From: Cephalotus follicularis
Taxonomy: Eukaryota > Streptophyta > Magnoliopsida > Oxalidales > Cephalotaceae
Assembly: GCA_001972305.1 (NCBI GenBank)
Contig: BDDD01000048.1
Location: 62,001 to 126,000, forward strand
Direction of reading: 5' to 3'
DNA: 64,000 bases
The notes beneath the pieces are model-generated. The model saw only the letters and a program-made list of their open reading frames with translations, was not told the DNA's origin and did no database searches. A program made the position numbers and the translations under genes. This document shows, piece by piece, positions 23,593-33,356 of this stretch; position 1 is the first letter of the stretch, and the number at the start of each line of letters is the position of its first letter.

Positions 23593-24421
23593 GCCCCGCG
23601 AACCAGTTGCATGCAAATCGATCTATCTACTCCAACGGATCATTGTAAGCAGAGAATTCAAGCTCAAGGACAGAAACATAACTACAGGTTATCACATCGT
23701 CCATATAACACCTCATCCAACATACATTTCATCATACAAGTCAACACCAAGATAAGGGTTCAACATGCATGCACATAATCTCATTTGATTCTTAGTAGCA
23801 AGCATAGTGGATGAAAAACAGTAGCAACCACGTCCTAAAACCAGTGGGTACAACTCACGCATGCAGGCATTCAAATCATAGAACATGCAGTAACTTTAAA
23901 CTCAAAATACCATTACAACTTCCCCTACCTTTTGATTCCAAGTTAGGGATCTGTAAGTCCACCTCTTTGTGTTCCAACAGTGACGTTTTGGGCTCCCCAG
24001 AAGTTCCAACGCCAAGCCCAGTAGCTCCAAGAACAGCCCAAAAGCTCCAACCCGAGCTCCAAGCTTCAACAATGGAGAAACACTCCCTTCCCTCTTTTCT
24101 CTGTGTTTTTCTCTACTATCCTCTTTGGTTCTTAGACCTTTTCAGTACTAGGACGAAGGAGATGAGGGAAGACGTTTTATGCAGAGTGTTTCTCTCCCTC
24201 TCTGCCTTAGCTCCCCTCACATGGCACTAAATGCCACTTTCCTTCTCCACATGCATGCACACACTCACAGGTCTAAACTCCTTCCCCCCATGAAGTTTGC
24301 ATGATCCACAGGTGTCCTCTTCTTCCATTCCTTAGCTGCATGAAACACAGATGGCACCCACTTCCATCTGTCAGCTGTAGCATGTGATTTCCGTCACATG
24401 CAACAAAACAGAGCACGATCC

Positions 24422-24570
24422 AGTCGGCTGTCCACACATAACACCCGGCTGCTTGCCTGGCAGATCGTTACCATGTGGCTCGACAGTTGGCCAGTCGACT
24501 GGTTCATCCCTCCAGTCGACTGCTCCCATACTCAGTCAACCAGTCGGCTGGTCTACTGCACCAGTCGACT
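24422..24570. repeat. Phased palindrome array, upstream block (G2 3' LTR)
   Basis: AGTCGGCT at 24422, a CCCGGCT variant at 24443, AGTCGACT at 24493 and 24514, AGTCAACC at 24534, AGTCGGCT at 24542 and AGTCGACT at 24563. Principal steps are 20-21 bp, with two extra half-overlapping words 8 bp away. It lies 160-300 bp inside the LTR start, upstream of any plausible TATA. Confidence 0.82.
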
Positions 24571-24726
24571 GCTCTTTGTGTACATACTAAGAAATCACAC
24601 TTCTAAGTACTTAATTGATTTAAAATCAACATCATAAAATTCGGAAAATCCATCCGTTTATTAATTCCACAAATAAAGTACATTTACATTGTGAAATTAC
24701 AATACATGAAATTTTCGGGCGTTACA

Positions 24727-24739
24727 TCCACCCCTCCTT
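24727..24739 (-). other. G2 polypurine tract
   Basis: Minus-strand AAGGAGGGGTGGA directly precedes the 3' LTR start at 24726. It follows a GAATTTCGAGGACGAAATT segment typical of plant chromoviruses. Confidence 0.85.
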
Positions 24740-25551
24740 CAAAGGAATTTCGTCCTCGAAATTCAAAACGAGACTAGAACAAGTGCAGGTAGCATTCTCG
24801 GATATCCTCCTCACACTCCCAAGTTGCTTCATCCGATCGGTGGAACTACCATTGAACCTTTACCATGGAGATGGCTCGGTTCCTCAAAATACGCGTCTTC
24901 CAATCTAGAATCCGTACAGGCAACTCTTCACAGGATAGGTCATCTTGTATCGGAACAGTATCATAATCCAGGACATGTGACAGGTCCAGGATATATCTCC
25001 TCAGCATAGATAGATGGAAGACGTCGTGCACGTTTTACAGTGCAGGAGGTAAGGCAAGTTGGTAGGCTACCTCCCCAACTCTCTCAGAAATCTCGAAAGG
25101 ACCAATGTAGTGAGGAGCTAATTTTCCCTTTCTCCCAAACCTTTGCACGCCCTTCCATGGTGAGACCTTTAAGAACACATGATCGCCCACACAGAACGTC
25201 AAAGGCCTCCTCTTGACACTGTCCGCATAGCTCTTCTGACGGCTCTGAGCAGCAAGCAGCTTCCTTTTGATCATCTTGATATTCTCCAAAGTTTCCTCCA
25301 CTAACTCAGTCCCGATTAAAGGTCGCTCTCCGACCTCATCCCAACATACAGGAGATCTGCACTTCCTCCCATACAGCGCTACAAACGGTCATGCGGATAC
25401 TGGAATGATAGCTGTTATTATAAGAGAACTTTATCAAAGGAATGTGATCCTCCCAGGTACCAGCAAAATCAATAATGCAAGCCCGTAGCATATCCTCCAA
25501 GGTCTGGATGGTACGCTCAGACTGCCCATCGGTCTAAGGGTCGAAGGCAGT
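24740..25551 (-). pseudogene. G2 integrase C-terminal half and tail
   Basis: Read on the minus strand from the G3 junction, the segment holds the integrase Glu region ([15 protein letters not shown]), preceded by a TAG at 25534-25536. It then has the KSYADSVKRRPLTFCVGDHV and FLKVSPWKGV blocks and YIGPFEI (25035-25301). The HDVFHLSMLRRY block and a tail with EEATWE-like spacing (SDEATWECEEDI) close it (24740-25031). This tail is typical of chromovirus integrases, where it helps direct integration. Stops and frame changes break it. Confidence 0.88.
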
Positions 25552-25556
25552 ACTCA

Positions 25557-26034
25557 TGTAATACCCTGCTTACCTGTACGTAATTTTCTTACGGGTTTTA
25601 ATTGTTTCGTTTATGTATTTATCCGTAGTATGTTGGGTTTACGTTTTTGGGCTGACTGATACCAGCCTTATTTTTGTTTGGGCTTGTGGGTATGGATTTG
25701 ATTATTGGATAAGTAGCTATATTATATTTTATTATTACAAGCAATTCTATTAAACACATAATTATATTTTCAGAAATTATCTTATTTTAAAAACAAAATC
25801 CTTATTATTAACTTTAATTCCTTTTCTATTTTATTTCCTTTTCTCTTATTTTCCTTTTCTATTTTTATTTCCTTTTCTCTCAAACTCTCCCTCCCTCTCA
25901 CGACACCTCTCACTCTCTCTCAACATTCTCTTCCGAAATCTCTTCATCTTAATGGTTACACGGCAATAATCTCCTTCTTCCATATTTAGATGATTGTGTC
26001 TCATGGTTTCCTTATCCTTTTCCCCAAATTCCTC
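25557..26034 (+). mobile_element. G3 5' LTR remnant (first 478 bp)
   Basis: It begins TGTAATACCCTGC and breaks off after CCCCAAATTCCT. The 3' copy continues at that point with different sequence (27887). A pyrimidine-rich CTCTC/TTCC tract at 25860-25930 may be promoter or leader. Confidence 0.9.
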
Positions 26035-27606
26035 CAACAACAGAACCGGGAACACGTTGCTGAAGAGAATGTTCTGGCAGAGGTTCAGGCGGGTGTGGAA
26101 GCTGGGGATAGGCATGACACCCCTACTCATGTTTGGCTTGAGCGGTTTCAGAAACAGAGGCCGCAGTCCTTCAGTTCAGCTGTGACACCAGTGGAAGTTG
26201 AACACTGGATAACACATATGGAGAAGATCTTCAATGTTCTGAGGTGTGATGATCAGCAGAAGGTAAGATTGGCGACTTACAAATTAGAAGGGGATGCTCA
26301 GAAGTGGTGGAATACTCTGAATTCGGCCAAGGGTGATGGTTACGCTGATGCTCTGTCATGGTTTGAGTTCCGGGATGTCTTCTATCAGCAGTATTTCCCC
26401 ACTGCTGATAAGGAGGCCTACGCTAGAGAGTTCGTAAACACTAGGCAGAAGGATGGAGAGACAGTTTCAGAGTTCTTGGCCCGTTTCACTAGATTAGCTG
26501 GGTTTGCTGGATCCGCGGCTGGATCAGCGTCTGAGCAAGCTGAAAAATTCAAGTGGAAGTTGCATTACCTGTTTCGGGGGAAGCTGATCAACTCTAGGTT
26601 TTCGGATGTAGCTGAGGTTGCCAATGCCGCGAAAAACATTGAATTAGAGAGACTGGATTTTCAGGCAGCACCTCTGGAAGGAGATAAGAAGCGGAATAGG
26701 AATGAGCAAGGTTGTGGACAGCAGAACAAGGGTCAAGGCAATTCATGGAACAGGGGAAGAGGAGGTAAGCAACATAAGAAAGATCACAATCAGAATAGGG
26801 ATGGTAATCAACAGCGTCAGCAAGGAAATGCACAGGGAGCTGATGGGGGTAACCCCGATGTTCAAATTGCTAAGTGCGATGCTTGTGGTAGGTATCATCC
26901 AGTAGGTACCTGTTATAAAGTCAGTGGGGCTTGCTTTGTATGTGGGCAGATGGGGCACTTCGCGAAGGATTGTCAGGATCCTCGTGCTAAGGAAAGGAAG
27001 GGTAATGGTGCAAATGCTGGGCAGCGTAATGTTGGAGGCCGAGTCTTCGCAATTACGACTCATCAGGCAGCTAATGCTCCAGGTATGATTTCGGGTTTTA
27101 TTTCTGTTGGTAACCGTAGAGCTTATGTGTTATATGATACTGGATCGACACACTCGGTTGTGGCGAGATCTTTTGTTCGGCATCTTCGTATGCCTTCGCA
27201 GTTGTTTGATCCTGGTTTAGTTCTTTCTATCCCTATGGGGACATCTGTTGTGATATCTGAGTGTTTCTATGATTGCCCTATTTTTTTTGACGATCGGATT
27301 CGTGATGCGAATCTTTTTCCGATGGATATGTATGATTTCGATATGATTCTAGGGATGGATTGGTTGGAGCTTCATCGGGCTACAATTGATTGTCACGCTC
27401 GGAGAGTTCTGTTTGGAGATGTGGAGCGACCAGTAATTTTCTTACGGGTTTTAATTGTTTCGTTTATGTATTTATCCGTAGTATGTTGGGTTTACGTTTT
27501 TGGGCTGACTGATACCAGCCTTATTTTTGTTTGGGCTTGTGGGTATGGATTTGATTATTGGATAAGTAGCTATATTATATTTTATTATTACAAACAATTC
27601 TATTAA
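25990..27606 (+). CDS. Chimeric LTR-Gag-protease-LTR open frame (538 codons, uninterrupted)
   Basis: Residues 1-15 (from MIVSHGFL) come from 5' LTR sequence. Next comes the Gag capsid region (VEHWITHMEKIFNVLRC and WKLHYLFRGKLINSRF). A basic Q/N/G-rich linker follows, then a CDACGRYHPVGTC half-knuckle and a full CCHC knuckle (CFVCGQMGHFAKDC). The protease active site is YDTGSTHS, and a FDMILGMDWL block follows. The last 50 or so residues are LTR-derived and very hydrophobic (from VIFLRVL, ending YYYKQFY), reading like membrane segments. It is the only long intact frame in the window. G1 and G4 homologues are full of stops, so the integrity may reflect youth. Whether it is expressed is unknown; the 5' LTR piece may not include the whole promoter. 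Confidence 0.75.
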   Translation: MIVSHGFLILFPKFLQQQNREHVAEENVLAEVQAGVEAGDRHDTPTHVWLERFQKQRPQSFSSAVTPVEVEHWITHMEKIFNVLRCDDQQKVRLATYKLEGDAQKWWNTLNSAKGDGYADALSWFEFRDVFYQQYFPTADKEAYAREFVNTRQKDGETVSEFLARFTRLAGFAGSAAGSASEQAEKFKWKLHYLFRGKLINSRFSDVAEVANAAKNIELERLDFQAAPLEGDKKRNRNEQGCGQQNKGQGNSWNRGRGGKQHKKDHNQNRDGNQQRQQGNAQGADGGNPDVQIAKCDACGRYHPVGTCYKVSGACFVCGQMGHFAKDCQDPRAKERKGNGANAGQRNVGGRVFAITTHQAANAPGMISGFISVGNRRAYVLYDTGSTHSVVARSFVRHLRMPSQLFDPGLVLSIPMGTSVVISECFYDCPIFFDDRIRDANLFPMDMYDFDMILGMDWLELHRATIDCHARRVLFGDVERPVIFLRVLIVSFMYLSVVCWVYVFGLTDTSLIFVWACGYGFDYWISSYIIFYYYKQFY

Positions 27607-29022
27607 ACACATAATTATATTTTCAGAAATTATCTTATTTTAAAAACAAAATCCTTATTATTAACTTTAATTCCTTTTCTATTTTATTTCCTTTTCTCTT
27701 ATTTTCCTTTTCTATTTTTATTTCCTTTTCTCTCAAACTCTCCCTCCCTCTCACGACACCTCTCACTCTCTCTCAACATTCTCTTCCGAAATCTCTTCAT
27801 CTTAATGGTTACACGGCAATAATCTCCTTCTTCCATATTTAGATGATTGTGTCTCATGGTTTCCTTATCCTTTTCCCCAAATTCCTATTCTTTTCCGATT
27901 GGGTTTATGTTGCTATATATGGGTGTCAAGACTTCATCTCTGTCATATCTTCTTGCTGCCGAATCTGCCATTTGAAGGGTCATTGTCTTCTTAGTGTTCT
28001 TGCTCCATTTAACAGGTTAGTTCTTCATGATTTGTACATAGATATCGTTTTTGGTAATATTGGAAATGGTGGCTGGCTTGAAATTTTTATGTCCTTCTCT
28101 AATTTTTCTTTTATGATCAGCCACTGTGTCACTCAATTGGTATTCCTGCAATCGTTCTTGACTTTTAACAGGTTAGTTTTCCATAGGGTTATGCCTTAGT
28201 ATTTGGTTTTTGGATCATCGTCAGCAAAAATATGAACTTTTGTTGCTATAAATGATTTTAATTATTATTTCGGCATCCTTGTTTTTCTGTCAAATGAATA
28301 TGTGTTTAGAGCCTGCTGTAGACGTCTAGGATGTGTTAATAATCTATTGTTCATGTATATAATCACCTGAATTGGACAGAATTGAATTGGGTAATGGTGT
28401 GCCATGGTTTAAAGTCCCTACCACATAGGAATAATTTTCTGTTAATGAGGTTCTGTCAGATTCAGTGATGTAATGTGGTTTTACATGTCATATAAGGTTG
28501 TTCTTAATGCTGGTAATCATCTGGTAATGAACGAATCAATTATGGGCAGCAAGATTGCATCAAATCTGCCATTTTCTGGTTTCTATCGAGCAAGGCAATC
28601 GGCTGCCCTATGAATGCAGTCGACTGGTTGTCCTATTCAGTCGGCTGGATACCCTGTTTCAGTCGACTGGTTGCTATCTGGTCTAAAGTAGTCAACTCCT
28701 TATTTTGATAGTCGACTTGTTTAAAATTATGCAGTCGACTGGTTCTTTATTTCAGTCGACTGTCTGCAAGTCCAGGTTGGGTAGTCGACTGGCCCTGTTT
28801 TACAGCATGTGGTCATAGTGGAACCACATAAATTGACCAATATGTTAATTTCAGTTTATGATTTTGGATTTTGAATAAGCTCAAGTTTATGATCAGTTTT
28901 ACATGTTATGGTTACGCTTTAAACCATCACGTTTTAATAATGATGAACTATTCAATATGATGTGACCTGTTTAGTTTTGGTATTATGCACTGTGGCGACT
29001 CCCACGTCTCGGGGGTGTTACA
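27439..29022 (+). mobile_element. G3 3' LTR (lacks about the first 24 bp)
   Basis: It aligns with 25581-26034 and then extends to GGGGGTGTTACA at 29022. It holds two donor-like ACAG-GTTAG sites (GT at 28016 and 28172), a phased array (28597-28790), and an acceptor-like ATGTTAATTTCAG near 28852. The inferred full LTR is about 1.6 kb. Confidence 0.88.
28597..28790. repeat. Phased palindrome array, word AGTCGACT (G3 LTR)
   Basis: Nine words start at 28597, 28618, 28639, 28661, 28690, 28710, 28733, 28754 and 28783, in steps of 21, 21, 22, 29, 20, 23, 21 and 29 bp. Its steps and spacers differ from those of G1/G4, so this is a separately evolved version of the array. Confidence 0.88.
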
Positions 29023-29691
29023 ACTCAGGTTTAGCTTCGTCCCGAAAGCTGTCTGAAACCTCTTCCAGAAGTTGGAAGTGAAGATAGCATCTCTATCACA
29101 TACAATACTGACTGGAACACCGTGTAGCCTTACTATCTCATTCACATACAAACGAGCTAGCTTGCTCGCAGAATCAGTAACGTGTGTAGGCAGAAAGTGT
29201 GTTGATTTGGTGAGTCTATCCACGACAACCCACACGGTGTTGTGATGGTTCCTAGTCAGAGGAAAACCCGAAACAAAATCCATCGTGACATGTTCCCATT
29301 TCCACTCTGTAATTGGTAAGGGTTGTAGCAAACCTGCCGGTCTCCGGTGTTCGGCCTTAACTGTCTGGCAAGTCAAACACCTTGCCACATACTCGGCGAT
29401 CTCTCGTTTCATGCCAAGCCACCAGTAAGTCTTCTTCATATCCTGGTACATTTTAGTGCTACCAGGATGGATGCTGTACAAAGATTTATGAGCCCCACGA
29501 AGTAACTCACTCTTAATCCCTGGTTCATTCGGAAGACACACACATCCCCGATATCTCAGAATACCATCAGCATGCACTCCAAAATCGGATTCCGAGTCCA
29601 GGTTCTCCCGAATTCGTTGCAGCTCCGGATCGTGTGGTTGTGCATCCCTGATGTGATCCAGTAACACAGGCTGTACTCGCATGTCAGCCAC
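29023..29691 (-). pseudogene. G2 integrase N-terminal half
   Basis: The minus-strand frame begins MADMRVQPVLL. The zinc-binding module shows the His pair (around HKSLYSIHPG) and CLTCQ. The catalytic core shows the first Asp in TMDFVSGFP and the second in SIVCDRDAIF. The third catalytic residue, Glu, is across G3 in the 24740-25551 piece. Integrase joins element DNA to host DNA. The frame is open here, but the gene is split by G3. Confidence 0.92.
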
Positions 29692-29724
29692 AAAGATCCC
29701 CGATGACTGATTGAACGGAGAACA

Positions 29725-30645
29725 TTATTGGATGTCTTCTAGCATCTTCCATTGCGACACCATCGCACTGGCAACCATAGCCTTGCAGCTCAAGGCATCA
29801 GCGACTACATTCGCTTTCCCCGGGTGGTACTGAACACTGCAATCATAATCATTAAAGAATTCTACCCACCTGCGCTGTCTCATGTTCTGTGTGTTCTGAC
29901 TAAACAGGTACCTCAAACTCCTATGATCGGTAAAGATCTCAAACTGCGCCCCATAAAGATAGTGCCTCCACTTCTGAAGGGTAAAGATAATAGCTGCAAG
30001 CTCAAGGTCATGAGTCGGGTAGTTTTCTTCATACGGTTTCAGCTTTCTCGAGGCAGATGCAATCAATCTACCTCGCTGCATCAATACACAGCCCAAACCC
30101 TTACCCGATGCTTCACTATAGACTGCAAAGTCGTCATTACCATCAGGTAATGCCAAGACAGGAGCGGAAACTAACCGATCCTTTAGTTCACGGAAACTAG
30201 CTTCACAGTCTTCATCCCAGACAAAAGGGGTCTTCTTCTGGGTTAGTCTAGTCAAGGGCTCGGCTATCCTTGAAAAGTTCTGGATGAACCTTCTGTAATA
30301 CCCCGCCAATCCAAGGAAACTGCGCACCTCCGTCACGTTCTTCGGTTGTGGCCAGTCTCGTACTACTTCAGTCTTCGACGGATCCACCGTCAAGCCTTTC
30401 CCATATATGATGTGACCGAGAAAGATCACATGATTAAGCCAGAACTCACACTTGCCAAACTTGGCGTACAACCGATGTTCCTTGAGAACTTGCAATAATA
30501 TCGTCAGATGATGAGTGTGCTCCCCCTCACTCCTCGAGTATACCAGTACGCCATCAATAAACACTATAACAATAGATCCAGGTATGGCTGGAACACGTCA
30601 TTCCTCTTGTTCATGCCATGTAACTCCATGCAAAACTCCTTGACT
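29725..30645 (-). pseudogene. G2 RT C-terminal half and RNase H, catalytic changes
   Basis: Frame 30564-29725 encodes the RT palm end, thumb and RNase H. The RT metal site reads FIDG where the family has FIDD. RNase H reads YSEAS where YxDAS is usual, while the other acidic residues ([21 protein letters not shown]) are present. A one-base shift just before FIDG (near 30575) separates the preceding [12 protein letters not shown] block. Sequence before 30645 is no longer RT. The usual upstream RT blocks and the protease are missing. Confidence 0.88.
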
Positions 30646-30905
30646 CATTACCATGAGTCATTCAATATGAATCCAAGCGATACATTTCATATTCTTTGGT
30701 TACGTTATCTGGGTTCTAGAAGTTTACTAAGCATGCTTGTGGTTTCGTAGTAGCCTACACATGTGCATGACCGTTCATCAATATAGTACTGAGAACCACC
30801 ATTCTATTACTCGTTAGCTAGTCCCAAAGGTCCAACTTAGTATTCACTTAACCACGGCTACAATAAGGTCAACCAGTTAACAACATTATGGTCAAGTATG
30901 ATGCA
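30646..30905 (-). other. G2 spacer between gag and RT remnants, intron-like
   Basis: About 260 bp with no coding similarity lie where protease and the front of RT should be. On the minus strand it starts after GAGAG with GTACGATT and ends near AATGAGTCAAG. It could be a spliced segment, a filler insertion at a deletion, or an old insertion. Confidence 0.35.
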
Positions 30906-30956
30906 AGTAAGAGTGAAAATCGTACCTCTCATGATGCCCTTGCCCTTGCCTCCCCG

Positions 30957-31684
30957 CTACGAAGGTCCAGTTATGGCATTGCTATTACTCCTAGGCCCAG
31001 TAGGCACTGCCCATTGTCTCTCTGGACAATTTCTCACCAAATGGCCAGGTGCCCCGCACCTCAAGCACCATCCGTTCCACTTCCAGCAATTCTTCAACTG
31101 GTGATCCGCACGACCACAATGTGTGCAGCCTCTAGCTCTCGCATCCCCCCCCTGATCAGGAGTTCCACAGTTAGCAGTTTGTTGAGATGGATCCCCTGTA
31201 CAATTCTTCATCATATGACCAGTTGCCCCGCATCTCATGCATAACTATTCCTCAACCAACAGTCTTTCACTTGATGGCTCGCACGACCGCAGTAGAAGCA
31301 AGCCCCAGGCCTTATGTTACCTTCTTGACTCGGAGGTCCCTTAGCGGCCGTTTGCTGAGAACTGTTCTTTGATGACTTGGTTGAAGAGCCACCATCTTGC
31401 CATTCTGACGGAGCTGGTCTAGTCCGCTTAACTTGTTGAGTTAGAACACACAACTGCCGCATTTCCTCTAAGTGAGCTGTATTAGTAGCTATCTGTTGCT
31501 GGAAATATTCAGCAATACGATCCGTGTATGACCACTTCATCTCTTGTAGATGGATCGCGCTAGCAGCCATCTGCTGTTGGAAATATTCGTTTATGCGGTC
31601 CTCCGGATCTCTTCCTTCATTCACTTCTTGGGGAATGTTATCCGCAACAGTTCGCGACCTCACATGTCTCCCCCTTCCGTCCAT
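30957..31684 (-). pseudogene. G2 short Gag-like protein with duplicated zinc-knuckle module
   Basis: The minus-strand frame from M at 31684 has two copies of a 21-residue helix-like block starting 26 residues apart (DRINEYFQQQMAAS at residues 29-49; DRIAEYFQQQIATN at 55-75). A linker and the knuckle CFYCGRASHQVKDC (129-142) follow. After a one-base shift near 31239 come CMRCGATGHMMKNC, CTHCGRADHQLKNC and CLRCGAPGHLVRNC. Knuckles 1 and 3, and 2 and 4, are alike, and the linkers (SSQQTAAKG and PSQQTANCG) also match. The capsid domain found in other Gags is missing. It probably bound RNA. Confidence 0.82.
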
Positions 31685-31775
31685 TCTGTCTCCTATAAGG
31701 AATGATATAAGGAATCATCAGGAAACGTTACATTAATTGCCGAGAAACTTATCCAAGCTGAGCATATTTGGAATA

Positions 31776-31788
31776 TGCTCTGATACCA
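31776..31788 (-). other. G2 primer-binding site (tRNA-iMet)
   Basis: Minus-strand TGGTATCAGAGCA lies three bases from the 5' LTR end at 31792. It matches the complement of the initiator-Met tRNA 3' end. Confidence 0.9.
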
Positions 31789-33089
31789 TGCTGTCACACC
31801 CCGTTTCAAGATGACGACATTAAAGCGGTAAAGGCAATTAACACATAAATTCAGCTCATGCAAATACCATAACATTTAAGCTTATAAACAAGATATCAGT
31901 TGCGGAAGCATAAGGTTCATAAGCTGAAAATACGTAACGTGCATCCCATACTGCACGCTACCCAATTACAAGCCATTGTTAAAAGCCCACAAACGGAGCA
32001 TGATCACAGTACATTAAAGAAAGCCCAGTCTTATCAAAACCAACAGAACGGTACATTGGAATCTTAACACAATAGTTTATTAAAAAGTAAAAGAACATAA
32101 AGCCAACAACAAGAAGCTAAGACTTGCTCTTCGTCCATGCTATCCCACCAGTCAACAGCATCAATCTGTAAAGTAGGGGGTTAGCCTTTGTCCTCACTCG
32201 GCTAAGTCATAAAAGTAGTTTGGGAATTAACATTAAAAGCAGGTCATGATATGAATGCATAGATGATACAGTGTAGCAGAAATCCCAGTTTATATATATA
32301 TGAAAATATATGTTTAACAATACAGTAAAATATCAGAGGGGGCATATATATATATATGAAAATATATGTATGCAACAACAGTACAGTAGTAACCCGGCCA
32401 GGGTTACATCAACATGCACAGTAATGTCCGAGAAGGACCAACAGGCAGTACAGGATGTCCATAAAGGACCACAACAAGCAAGAAGTATATGAACGCTGCC
32501 AACTCCTAGCCCCATGCTACACTCCCACTCCGGTCCCTACTTCAAGCAACCGAGCGAGGCAACAATACAGTACAGTGAGTCACCCAGCCATACTCCTGGC
32601 TTCTAGGTCAAGCCTACCACTAGCCGACGCTGGTAGCCTCCGCCATGCAACTAGTGGCTCAAGCACAAACACATAGAAATTCACAGAGCAACCAGTGAAT
32701 CAGACCGTAAATAGTGTAGTAACAGTACAGTGGTGATCGTTAGGTCGACAACAGGCAGTTCATTTCCGAAATGTTTCCAAAAGTGACAACATTGAAATAT
32801 GCATTTTCGGTAGAAAATACTTTTAAACAGTTTCAGTAGTGGAAATTGCTTTCCAAAGATGTTCAAAAATACAAAAACAATATTCATTTCGTACTTAACA
32901 TAGTAGTTTCAATTTATGTATGCATTTCTAAAGTAGCAATACATAGAAATCATAATCCGATTACAAACGGTCCAGAACATGCAGTAAACAGTGTATATGC
33001 AATGCATACAAATGCTCAAATGCATCCTAGCAGGAATCGGGATCGTTTCGCATTGTTTTAAGCAAGAAGAGCCCAACAGCAGTCCAACT

Positions 33090-33356
33090 AGTCGGTTGGA
33101 ATCCTTACCAGTCGGCTGTTCTGGGTCGAGCAGTACCAGGTAGTCGACTGGTTCCTTCTACCAGTCGACTGTCCATCAGGCAATCGGCTGTTTTCCTTCA
33201 ATAGTCGACTGTTACTGCACACCCATTCAAAAACGTTACCCAGATCACACTTTCTGCCACTTTCTGGTCAGGATGAAGTATGAACAGTCGACTGCTTTCC
33301 ATTGACAGTCGACTGGTTCCATTGAGTAGTCGGCTGTCTTCCTTCGACAGTCGGCT
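33090..33356. repeat. Phased palindrome array (G2 5' LTR)
   Basis: The partner of the 23326-23592 array, with the same layout and a few base changes (for example AGTCGGTT at 33090). The last word starts at 33349. Confidence 0.88.

Larger units (their letters stand above)
22027..24726 (-). mobile_element. G2 3' LTR
   Basis: Ends are TGTCACACCCCG at 22027 and GGGCGTTACA at 24726, beside the polypurine tract. It is highly similar to the 5' LTR copy, so the element is moderately young. It holds two AGTCGACT arrays. One (24422-24570) is close to the LTR start and so probably lies upstream of the promoter. The other (23326-23592) lies downstream of a donor-like AAAG-GTAGGGG (minus strand, 23938). 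A candidate acceptor, CTACTTTACAG, ends at 22401. Confidence 0.92.
25557..29022 (+). mobile_element. G3: young, internally deleted chromovirus with retained gag-protease
   Basis: The target duplication ACTCA at 25552-25556 and 29023-29027 is exact and splits the G2 integrase gene. The order is LTR remnant (25557-26034), gag-protease (26035 to about 27438), then an almost complete 3' LTR (about 27439-29022). The overlap of the two LTR parts (25581-26034 versus about 27439-27890) is almost identical, with one difference noticed. Primer site, Gag N-terminus, RT, RNase H, integrase and polypurine tract are all absent. Its LTR start, TGTAATACCCTGC, equals that of G4. Confidence 0.93.

Noticed and set aside
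23516-23755. Small proteins with repeated Ser-Arg-Leu (also 33280-33519, 23434-23616, 15762-15993)
   Set aside because: The palindrome AGTCGACT gives SRL on both strands and VD/ST in other frames. The open frames are by-products of the arrays and are not kept between LTR copies as proteins.
25846-26130. Minus-strand basic protein opposite the G3 LTR-gag junction
   Set aside because: It arises from the pyrimidine-rich LTR tract read in reverse, and no family is recognisable.
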